NCBI GenBank assembly: GCA_020628855.1
Contig: JAHDEL010000013.1
Span: forward strand, 1 to 64,000
DNA from: Saprospiraceae bacterium
GTDB lineage: Bacteria; Bacteroidota; Bacteroidia; Chitinophagales; Saprospiraceae
DNA length: 64,000 nt
Direction: 5' to 3'
The position numbers were made by a program, and so were the translations under genes. Below, one piece after another: positions 8,371 through 15,133 of this stretch (position 1 is the stretch's first letter; the number at the start of each line of letters is the position of its first letter). Under the pieces are notes generated by a model. It had not been told where the DNA came from and did no database searches. It was given only the letters and a program-made list of their open reading frames with translations.

Positions 8371-8825
8371 TATTTTGTTTTAATCTGATTCTCGTAAAGA
8401 GCAATGTAATTCTCAACAGTAAATTTTTGCATCAACTCTCCTATGAGATCATAAGGAATATCATTCATCCTTTTAAACCTCACACAACTCTTACCCATGT
8501 TCAACTTGTACTTAGACCTCTTGCCATATTCCTCAACGAACCATGCATAGATATCAGGATCAGCATAAAGTCCCATGTTATAGAAACCGATATGGCTTTT
8601 TTGGTTTGCAAGATTTGCAAATGGTAAAGGAAGTTCTGGCGAACAATGATAGCCTGATGGATAGAGAGAATGTGGAACCACATAACCTATCATACCATAG
8701 CTCATTGTTTCTTCAAACCCATCTCCTAGGTTTGCTAATACTGTTTCTCGCAATTGATGAAATGGCTCCTCGCGTTCTCCGGTCACAGTATTAAGATATT
8801 CTTTTACACTTTGAGGTTTTGACAT
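8370..8825 (-). CDS. DUF1801 (YdhG-like) family protein
   Basis: The 151-residue soluble protein matches the DUF1801 pattern. It begins SVKEYLNTVTGEREEPFHQLRETVLANL and continues with GFEETMSYGMIGYVVP, then HIGFYNMGLYADPDIYAWF near residues 95-115 and a final GKSCVRFKRMNDIPYDLIGELMQ. The family is small and folds as a compact alpha/beta domain; no activity is firmly assigned to it. It is first in the three-gene minus-strand run and its stop overlaps the GTG of the sulfotransferase by one base, implying coupled translation. No signal peptide. The link to the sulfotransferase may be incidental. Confidence 0.75.
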   Translation of the reverse strand: MSKPQSVKEYLNTVTGEREEPFHQLRETVLANLGDGFEETMSYGMIGYVVPHSLYPSGYHCSPELPLPFANLANQKSHIGFYNMGLYADPDIYAWFVEEYGKRSKYKLNMGKSCVRFKRMNDIPYDLIGELMQKFTVENYIALYENQIKTK

Positions 8826-8853
8826 AGTCTTGCTTATTGTAAAGTCTAAAGTA

Positions 8854-9360
8854 TTACTTTTTCTCTGTTTCGAAAATATCTTTGAGTTCGTTTGAAAACT
8901 CTTTGATACCTTCCTTCAGACCATCTATGGCTTCTTGGAAATCCTCTGATTTGAATTTGTCTATGACAACTTGCAATTCTTTTTCTACAATTTCGGTGTT
9001 CAACTTGACTTCTTCTTCTATGAATCTTGAAAATTCATCGCTGTTTTCACTTAATAAAGAGAGGAAGTTACCTTTATGCCTTAGTGTGTAATAAGTAATT
9101 GTTTGCTCCCAATACACTTCGCGTTCTGACCTGGTGAGATCGTCTTTGTATTGTTCGTAACAAGTCTTTGCATATTGCTCGAATTGTTCGTCTGCAGAAT
9201 CCCATTGATTCTTCGAATAGTCTTCATGTTTTGCTTCCACTTCGGTAACGAATTCTTCAAAACCGCTGAGGTAAGAGTCTTTGGTTATACAATCAAATTG
9301 TGAACAAGCTGTTAGCATGACAATGGCACAACTGAGTAATAGTATTGATTTTACATACAT
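8854..9360 (-). CDS. Lipoprotein, DUF6565-like
   Basis: The 168-residue protein has a lipoprotein signal peptide with lipobox LTAC (Cys 19) followed by Ser-Gln, so it should be lipidated and exported. The rest is highly charged and helical, with a repeated SYLSGFEEFVTEVEAKHEDY / QWDSADEQFEQYAKTCYEQY pattern that resembles the DUF6565 group of Bacteroidota lipoproteins; that assignment is from memory. The last 50 residues are a Glu/Lys-rich probable coiled coil. Two Cys after the lipid-anchored one (positions about 24 and 71) could form a disulfide. It lies 28 bp upstream of the DUF1801 start on the same strand and may be the first gene of that operon. No function known. Confidence 0.65.
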   Translation of the reverse strand: MYVKSILLLSCAIVMLTACSQFDCITKDSYLSGFEEFVTEVEAKHEDYSKNQWDSADEQFEQYAKTCYEQYKDDLTRSEREVYWEQTITYYTLRHKGNFLSLLSENSDEFSRFIEEEVKLNTEIVEKELQVVIDKFKSEDFQEAIDGLKEGIKEFSNELKDIFETEKK

Positions 9361-9456
9361 TTACTAATGAGTTTGGTCTAAAGTTACTACGTATTATTAG
9401 GAATAATCTATCCGTCAAACCGATGAATGTGGACCACTTTCTGACAAAGATCCTTA

Positions 9457-9464
9457 TACCTTTG
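9457..9464 (+). promoter_or_regulatory. Bacteroidota -7 promoter box very close to the 9473 start
   Basis: TACCTTTG is an exact TAnnTTTG match that ends only 8 bases before the ATG at 9473. A transcript starting at the usual distance would have almost no leader, so the mRNA may be leaderless. No TTG is seen at the -33 position (only TTTCTG nearby), so the match could be chance. Confidence 0.4.
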
Positions 9465-9472
9465 ACAAGCGT

Positions 9473-9910
9473 ATGCAGCATAGAGACATCATAAAAGACC
9501 AAATCGACCAATTAGGCAAAGTATTAGCTGCGCTTTTAGCCAAAGTAATGGCTGGAGGTAATCCGATGCAAGGTATAAGCCTAGAAGAGTGCAGAACACA
9601 ATTGAAAACAAAGACTGACTTTGATATCGAATGCTTTGCTACCTTTTCGGGTACTGATGTTGAATCTTTTTTTGCTGAAGATCAATGGGACGCTTTTAAT
9701 CTCTATCTATTAAGCAAGTTACTCTATAGGCTATCGCTCAAAGATGTAGACCCCAAACGCAGAGAAGCGCTAAACACAAATGCTATAACTATTCACACTA
9801 TTGCCAATTCTAGATCAGACCTGTTTTCATTGGAGCGGCAGTCTGATTTACATCAAATGCAACAGATGCTTTCTAATTTGGATAGAGGTCAACACAGATC
9901 GGACGCCTAA
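9473..9910 (+). CDS. Hypothetical helical protein
   Basis: A 145-residue soluble protein without signal peptide or membrane helix, predicted mainly alpha-helical (IIKDQIDQLGKVLAALLAKV, LYLLSKLLYRLSL). I do not recognise the family. Its last 38 bases overlap the 3' end of the convergent Lrp/AsnC gene, so the two transcripts are antisense to each other there. The ATG at 9473 has a near-perfect promoter box immediately upstream and no Shine-Dalgarno sequence, which suggests leaderless expression or a wrongly placed start; the next in-frame Met is about 30 codons in. Confidence 0.55.
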   Translation: MQHRDIIKDQIDQLGKVLAALLAKVMAGGNPMQGISLEECRTQLKTKTDFDIECFATFSGTDVESFFAEDQWDAFNLYLLSKLLYRLSLKDVDPKRREALNTNAITIHTIANSRSDLFSLERQSDLHQMQQMLSNLDRGQHRSDA

Positions 9911-10343
9911 AAGATGTCTCGAAAGCAAAAGTGGTGTTAGTCCCTTCTACTCCCTTGATAGTTTGGATCTTGTCATAGATAACATTGCGAAGATGTGTAT
10001 TATTTAATGCAAAGATTCTGACAAGCAAAGCATACCTTCCGGCAATGTTTGTGCACTCAACAATTTCAGGTATCTCTTCTAGTTGCTTAATGACATCATC
10101 AATAAACCTAACATTAGTAACCATTATTTGGGTAAATGCAGTGGTTTCATAACCGAGAATATCAGCATTGAGTTGGTAGACTGGTTGTTCTAAGACTTCG
10201 CTATCATGCAGTTTTTTGACTCGTTGATGAATCAAAGAATTACTCACATTGAGCTTTTCTGCAAGGGTCGAATAAACTACTCGTGCATTCTTTGACAATT
10301 CTTTCAAAATTCGGAGGTCTAGAGCGTCAAATTTGTTTTCCAT
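9873..10343 (-). CDS. Lrp/AsnC family transcriptional regulator
   Basis: I place the start at ATG 10343 (MENKFDALD), giving 156 residues; a TTG at 10364 would add seven. The N-terminal winged-helix domain shows the family pattern (LDLRILKELSKNARVVYSTLAEKLNVSNSLIHQRVKKL, residues about 9-45). The C-terminal RAM/effector domain follows (VECTNIAGRYALLVRIFALN, residues about 96-115). Such proteins bind an amino acid and bend DNA as dimers or octamers. It is divergent from the MarC-type gene at 10490, with 146 bp between them including a TAAATATTTA palindrome at 10386-10395, so control of that gene and of itself is a fair inference. The 3' end overlaps the convergent 9473 gene by 38 bp. Confidence 0.85.
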   Translation of the reverse strand: MENKFDALDLRILKELSKNARVVYSTLAEKLNVSNSLIHQRVKKLHDSEVLEQPVYQLNADILGYETTAFTQIMVTNVRFIDDVIKQLEEIPEIVECTNIAGRYALLVRIFALNNTHLRNVIYDKIQTIKGVEGTNTTFAFETSFRRPICVDLYPN

Positions 10344-10489
10344 AAGTTGAATTTGGCTAGTCAATAATCAAATTGACATAAAATTTAAATATTTAGAATT
10401 ATATAACAAATAAATAGTGGCTTTAGTGACAAAATTAGTCTTAATTGCGTTTGTATTTAGATAATTGTTAAATGTAAAAGAAAGAAGAT

Positions 10490-11059
10490 ATGTTGATGTT
10501 AAAAGCACTTTTATCGGTAACACTTGTGTTATTTTCAGTAATTGACATACCTGGTTCACTGCCTGTGATAATTAATATGAAGCGACAGGGAGTAGTGATC
10601 AATGCGCTGATGGCAACCTTAATTGCAGGTCTGCTCATGGTTGCATTTTTCTTTTTTGGTTCGTCAATTTTGGGATTGTTTGGTATTGAGATCAGTTCAT
10701 TTGCCCTAGCTGGCTCTCTCATCATCTTTTTTATTGGCCTAGAGATGACACTAGGGATTAGATTCTTTAGAGACATGGATCAAGAGGGTAGTGAAGGTAC
10801 GATCGTGCCAATAGCTTTTCCCTTGTTAGCTGGAGCAGGTACGTTGACAACCATTATATCTCTCAAGTCAGAATTTGACAGTCTGCCAATTTTGGGAGGT
10901 ATATTGATCAATTTGATCATTGTCTATATCGTACTCAATTCTACGAATTGGTTGTCAAAGAAGATTTCTGAAAATACTTTAGAGAGTCTCAGAAAGATTT
11001 TTGGGATACTGCTTATTGCTATTGCGATCCAAATGTTCAAATCTAACATCTTAGCATAG
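10490..11059 (+). CDS. MarC family inner-membrane protein
   Basis: A 189-residue protein with six predicted membrane helices and the two-fold internal pattern of the MarC/YchE family. The conserved segments are VIDIPGSLPVIINMKRQG (the family's DPxGxxPxF-like motif, with P22 and P26 kept), FALAGSLIIFFIGLEM, and PIAFPLLAGAGTLTTII (the second PxxxxxGxG signature). Family members are inner-membrane proteins once linked to multiple drug resistance; the transported substrate is not established. The ATG at 10490 is preceded by an AAAGAAG stretch. The divergent Lrp/AsnC gene suggests amino-acid-linked regulation. Confidence 0.85.
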   Translation: MLMLKALLSVTLVLFSVIDIPGSLPVIINMKRQGVVINALMATLIAGLLMVAFFFFGSSILGLFGIEISSFALAGSLIIFFIGLEMTLGIRFFRDMDQEGSEGTIVPIAFPLLAGAGTLTTIISLKSEFDSLPILGGILINLIIVYIVLNSTNWLSKKISENTLESLRKIFGILLIAIAIQMFKSNILA

Positions 11060-11099
11060 CTAAGTAATTCTGATAATCAAGATGTGAAGTCAGTAGGAG

Positions 11100-11987
11100 T
11101 TGATTGAAAGATGTGTATTTTTGCATATCGTGCATTTAATCAAACGGTTATATATTATTCTATTCAATCTTTGTTCGAAGATTTTGAATGGTAGTTATAG
11201 AATAGAAGGTCTTAAACTCGCTTATCCAGCTGACTTCACACTGCCTTATTTTCAAAAGAAGCTCCCTCAATATGATCGCTTTCTACCTCTGCTCCTGAGT
11301 AAGATACAAGGGGATAATACAGTTGTTGATGTAGGAGCCAATGTTGGAGATACTACCTTAGCCTTTCTCGCTAATTCTGATTGTAAGGTGATTGCCTGCG
11401 AGGCCTCAGATAAGTTCATCGATTATCTCAATGCTACACTAGCTTATCAAGATTCTGCATTAGCCGATCGAGTAGAAGTTGTAAAGTCCTTCGTAGGCAC
11501 GGGAGAGTTTGGAGGAGAATTACTGCATTCTGGTGGTACAGCAACTTTGAATACTGATGCGAATTCAGGAGTATCCACACACAGAAGTCTTGATTCTTTA
11601 GTTGATGCCAGTGCCATTATAGATCTCATAAAGGTTGATGTAGATGGGTTTGATTTTGATGTATTATTATCAGCAAAGACTATCATTCAACAGAATGCAC
11701 CATTGTTGTTTTGGGAAAATGTTGTTCAGAACACTGAGCAAAAGTCTGGGTATCAAAAGCTTTACTCATTTTTAAGCAAAGAAGGCTATAATAAGTTTTA
11801 TGTATTTGACAATACTGGAAAACTCATCAAGGAGGCAATAGATTATGATGAGCTCAAAGCTCTTAATGACCAATTATATGATGGTGATTTAGAATTAGGA
11901 TACTTTGATGTAGCTACAAGTACTTCTAAGTTTGGAGATATTTTGCAATCTGCGATAAACGCTTATAAAAACAAGTTCCCTAGCTAA
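11100..11987 (+). CDS. FkbM family SAM-dependent methyltransferase
   Basis: About 285-295 residues. The core is a class I methyltransferase of the FkbM (Methyltransf_21) type. The SAM loop VDVGANVGDTTLAFL lies near residues 78-92, followed by CKVIACEAS with the acidic ribose-binding residue, then IDLIKVDVDGFDFDVL near residue 178, the family's hallmark KxDVxGxE-like motif. FkbM enzymes usually O-methylate sugars or small molecules. The start is uncertain: TTG 11100 follows directly on AGGAG, while GTG 11130 sits just behind a TAnnTTTG-like box (TATTTTTG at 11116-11123). The gene lies 7 bp before the MscS gene, so the two are probably cotranscribed. Confidence 0.75.
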   Translation: MIERCVFLHIVHLIKRLYIILFNLCSKILNGSYRIEGLKLAYPADFTLPYFQKKLPQYDRFLPLLLSKIQGDNTVVDVGANVGDTTLAFLANSDCKVIACEASDKFIDYLNATLAYQDSALADRVEVVKSFVGTGEFGGELLHSGGTATLNTDANSGVSTHRSLDSLVDASAIIDLIKVDVDGFDFDVLLSAKTIIQQNAPLLFWENVVQNTEQKSGYQKLYSFLSKEGYNKFYVFDNTGKLIKEAIDYDELKALNDQLYDGDLELGYFDVATSTSKFGDILQSAINAYKNKFPS

Positions 11988-11994
11988 TTTACTT

Positions 11995-13059
11995 ATGGAG
12001 ATACTTATAGATATACTAAAGAATTGGGTTCCAACTCTAGCCACAACTCTCTTTTTCGTTTTTCTTTATTATGCAGTCAAAGTGCTCTTAGAGCGACAGT
12101 CCAAAGGCAAGTCGAATAAGGCATTGATAAGATCTATCATCTTGTTTTCTATTGTTTTTATAGGGATAGTAAGCGTAATACTTGCCTTGCCCATGAGTGA
12201 TACACAGCGTGGGCAGATTACTAACTTGATAGGTATTGTACTGTCAGCAGTGTTAGGTCTAAGTGCAACAACTTTTATAGGTAATGCAATAGCAGGTATC
12301 TCACTGCGTATGCGTAATAGTTTCAAACCTGGAGACTTCATTGAGGTCAATGGGATTTTTGGCAGAGTGACAGAGCAAGGTCTTTTTGAAACAGAAATTC
12401 AGACGCCAGATAGAGATTTGACCACTCTCCCTAATATGACTCTAAGTACTAATCCCGTGAAAGTTACCCGTTCCTCTGGGACTTTTATTCATGTGGAAGT
12501 GAGTCTGGGTTATGATGTTAATAGGTTAAAGATCGAAGAAGCATTAATCAAAGCGGCAACAAGTATTGGGTTGAAGGATCCATTCGTTCATATCATTAGC
12601 CTCGGGGATTTTTCTATTGTTTACAAGCTACATGGCTTATTAGAGGATGTAAAGTCAATTGTCAGTGCCAGGTCAAGACTAACAGGAGCTGTGATTGACC
12701 ATTTGCATGATGCGAATATTGAGATTGTCTCACCATCTTTTATGAATCAACGCCAAGTAGGAGATACTGTATTTATTTCCCAAAAATATAGAGTTAAAGA
12801 TGAGAATGTACTCTCTGAAGCAAAGCCTGAAGAAGTCATTTTTGATAAAGCCGAAGAAGCTGAAAGTATCGAGAAGCGAAGAAAACTCCTCCAAGATGTA
12901 GAGGCTAAAATAGTGACAGAGAAGGCGCAGCTCAAAGAAGCAAAAACACAAGAAGACAAGGAAAAAATTCAAGCAAAATTGGACACAACAATCCAATTGA
13001 AAGAAAAATTGCTTAGAAAGATTGACGAGAGGATAGATAAACTGGAAGGGGGAGAATAA
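11995..13059 (+). CDS. MscS-family mechanosensitive ion channel
   Basis: 354 residues. Three N-terminal membrane helices (about 10-30, 45-67, 75-105) lead into the pore-lining segment IGIVLSAVLGLSATTFIGNAIAGISL, with the Gly/Ala packing typical of MscS TM3. It is followed by the beta domain signature FKPGDFIEVNGIFGRV and NMTLSTNPV. After the alpha/beta vestibule (to about residue 265) comes a charged coiled coil of about 85 residues (RRKLLQDVEAKIVTEKAQLKEA) not present in the short E. coli MscS. It acts in the inner membrane to release solutes on hypo-osmotic shock. The stop at 13059 abuts the stop of the convergent gene at 13060 with no bases between and no terminator. Confidence 0.85.
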   Translation: MEILIDILKNWVPTLATTLFFVFLYYAVKVLLERQSKGKSNKALIRSIILFSIVFIGIVSVILALPMSDTQRGQITNLIGIVLSAVLGLSATTFIGNAIAGISLRMRNSFKPGDFIEVNGIFGRVTEQGLFETEIQTPDRDLTTLPNMTLSTNPVKVTRSSGTFIHVEVSLGYDVNRLKIEEALIKAATSIGLKDPFVHIISLGDFSIVYKLHGLLEDVKSIVSARSRLTGAVIDHLHDANIEIVSPSFMNQRQVGDTVFISQKYRVKDENVLSEAKPEEVIFDKAEEAESIEKRRKLLQDVEAKIVTEKAQLKEAKTQEDKEKIQAKLDTTIQLKEKLLRKIDERIDKLEGGE

Positions 13060-14592
13060 TCAAGAACCAAATTCTGTTAATTGGCTGAACGTCTTGTCCT
13101 CAATTCTTGCTTTAAGCCACAAAGGTACATCTAGATAAAGGAAGGCTTTTTTAGAGTAAAGTTGATCTCGAATAGCATTAAATTGTTCTGCAAAATTTTT
13201 CATTATAGTCTTATGCTCAAGCAAAGGTGCTTTTGATAAAGCCTTGAATAATGCAATCGTTAAGAGTTGTACTGCATTGTTGTCGTCTTCTGCATGGAGA
13301 TAGGACTCGTAAGACTTAATCAAATAAGGAAAGATTTCATAACCATCAAGATCATAGTTGATCATCAAGTGCATAAGACGTGCGTAGACTTGCATATCTC
13401 TTCGAAGTGATTTGCTACTCAGATTTATGATCTTCATTAAGAAACCATTCGCTTTCTTAAATTGATCGTTCCCAAGGTACATCCAAGCTATTTTGAAATT
13501 TAAGATCATGATTTTGTGCTCATCCAGATTAACGGCATAGCGCTTCATTCTTCTTAAAGTCCTAGGTATATCTTGAAGACCTTGCTCATATGTTCCGTTG
13601 AGGAAATGTTTGTTCATTCTTCCTGTGTGGACATAGAGAAAGGACATAATCTTAGAATTGTCATTCAGTTGATTGTAATTTGACTTTCTAAAGTCCTCTA
13701 AATGTTGGAGTCGAGTGTTAAAGGTGTCAACATATTTAAGATTAAATGCTGATGTCAGTACATAATGATAACCTCTCATGTAGAGGTCAGTATCACGATG
13801 CATCAGTTCTTGTGAGGATTCGAAGAGCTCAATCCACTTGATTGCAAAATCCAAGCATCCTTTAAAGTTTTCTAGTATATAGTAATACCAGACATAGCAT
13901 TGATAGAGATAGACTTTCTCCATCATGCCTATTTTATCAGCATCATACTCAGGCATGTTGCTATTAAAAAAATCAACGAGTTCATTTTTTTCAGCTTCAT
14001 TACTGACATGACCTTTTCTAATGTAATATCTGTGTAGCAAGACTTTGAGATTGCTCAGTCTTGTTCTGTTGAGAGAAGTGTGCGCAAAAGAATCAGCCTG
14101 TTCGACCAGAGCTTCGATTGATGCAGTATTTGTTCTTGTGATATGTCGAGACTGTATCATTTTTTCGACTTCCACTATTGTTAGAGTCGAGAAGTCAGTA
14201 TAATGTTTGAACGAAAGTTTCTTGGCTTTATCGAGCAGCTTCAAAGCCGGCATATAGAGTCCTTTATCATAAAGGATATATGCTTGGTCTATGTACTCTC
14301 GAATTTTAACGTAGGCTTTTTTCTCTTTATACAAGTGGCGCAAACTGACCAGTATCTGAGTGTAGAGATGACGCTTGACATTGGAGTATTGGGTTTTAGT
14401 AATATTATCAAGCTTCGAAAGAAGTTCTCTTTCATTCAGTACTTTTTGTTTTTCAAGGAGATCGAAGAGTTTGATGTAGAGCAAGTTATCCATGTCTTGT
14501 GATCTTCCTGCATGCAATCTAAAATTGCGTTTTTCAGCTTTTGTCAATGACTTGACTAACCTGAAAACTTGATCTGTTTGAGAAATTGGCAT
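13060..14592 (-). CDS. Alpha-helical repeat protein, paralogue of the 17860 gene
   Basis: I use ATG 14592 (MPISQTDQVFRLVKSL), 510 residues; the longer frame from 14655 would overlap the divergent lipoprotein gene. The protein is soluble and helical throughout, with TPR/solenoid-like stretches. The first 120 residues (RLVKSLTKAEKRNFRL, LYIKLFDLLEKQ, SNVKRHLYTQILVSLRHL) align without gaps to the protein at 17860-19404 (DLIQTLSKSEKRHFKL, LYIQLFDLLDKS, SNLKAHLYKQLLRALRDY). The C-termini also match (KKAFLYLDVPLWLKARI against RRPFLYLDILSWLDSKI). The two are clear paralogues and confirm each other's start. This looks like a Bacteroidota-specific family without known function; scaffold or regulator roles are guesses. 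Confidence 0.7.
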   Translation of the reverse strand: MPISQTDQVFRLVKSLTKAEKRNFRLHAGRSQDMDNLLYIKLFDLLEKQKVLNERELLSKLDNITKTQYSNVKRHLYTQILVSLRHLYKEKKAYVKIREYIDQAYILYDKGLYMPALKLLDKAKKLSFKHYTDFSTLTIVEVEKMIQSRHITRTNTASIEALVEQADSFAHTSLNRTRLSNLKVLLHRYYIRKGHVSNEAEKNELVDFFNSNMPEYDADKIGMMEKVYLYQCYVWYYYILENFKGCLDFAIKWIELFESSQELMHRDTDLYMRGYHYVLTSAFNLKYVDTFNTRLQHLEDFRKSNYNQLNDNSKIMSFLYVHTGRMNKHFLNGTYEQGLQDIPRTLRRMKRYAVNLDEHKIMILNFKIAWMYLGNDQFKKANGFLMKIINLSSKSLRRDMQVYARLMHLMINYDLDGYEIFPYLIKSYESYLHAEDDNNAVQLLTIALFKALSKAPLLEHKTIMKNFAEQFNAIRDQLYSKKAFLYLDVPLWLKARIEDKTFSQLTEFGS

Positions 14593-14627
14593 GGATGCTT
14601 GATAAAATGGATTAATTATCTTTAGAT

Positions 14628-15110
14628 ATGATTCAAAGTTACTCAATGATAACAAGAGGTTTGTGTCTTTGTATTTGCATCTTTTGCTTTTATGCTTGCA
14701 GCAACCAAGAAGTGTGTAATGGCAACGGGATTTTTACAGATGAACAGTGCATTTGTGATGATGGCTTTTGGGGAGACAATTGTGAAAACGAAAATCGGAG
14801 TGGTTTGTTAGGTAAATGGACTCAATTTGAACTTATCTGTTTGTCAGATTTCAATCCAAGTGTCCATACCATAAATGAACTAGAAATATTGCCTAACATA
14901 GATGTAAATATTGTAAATATTCATTTTGATGAGACAGTTGTCGTTGCAGAAATGGTAGGAAAGGACTCCTTTGTTTTTGAACAAAATCTTCATGCGGTCT
15001 TTCCAGAAGTCGAAAGAGGTGATGGTTATATCGAGGATGGAGTGCTGCATTTTTGTTTTGAATACATTTCTTTCTTTGCCATATGTTGTAATGTTCTAGA
15101 AAAGAATTAG
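14628..15110 (+). CDS. Lipoprotein with an EGF-like cysteine module
   Basis: About 160 residues (Met 7 at 14646 is an alternative start). The signal peptide ends with the lipobox FYAC (Cys 24), predicting lipidation. Directly after it is an EGF/laminin-type six-Cys module, CNGNGIFTDEQCICDDGF then WGDNC, residues about 29-52. The remaining 100 residues start GLLGKWTQFELICL, resembling the first strand of lipocalin-like domains, and have further Cys residues near the end. EGF-like modules are uncommon in bacterial lipoproteins but recur in Bacteroidota. The gene is convergent with the TonB-dependent receptor (24 bp apart) and divergent from the helical protein, so it is transcribed alone. Confidence 0.65.
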   Translation: MIQSYSMITRGLCLCICIFCFYACSNQEVCNGNGIFTDEQCICDDGFWGDNCENENRSGLLGKWTQFELICLSDFNPSVHTINELEILPNIDVNIVNIHFDETVVVAEMVGKDSFVFEQNLHAVFPEVERGDGYIEDGVLHFCFEYISFFAICCNVLEKN

Positions 15111-15133
15111 GGTCTTACATTGCTCATTCAAAC

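Noticed and set aside
7984-8794. Plus-strand open frames opposite the sulfotransferase and DUF1801 genes
   Set aside because: They are antisense to recognisable families with clear motifs and show no domain of their own.
11116-11123. TATTTTTG as a firm promoter for the FkbM gene
   Set aside because: It lies within the longest open frame and has no -33 partner, so it was only mentioned as a reason for doubt about the start.
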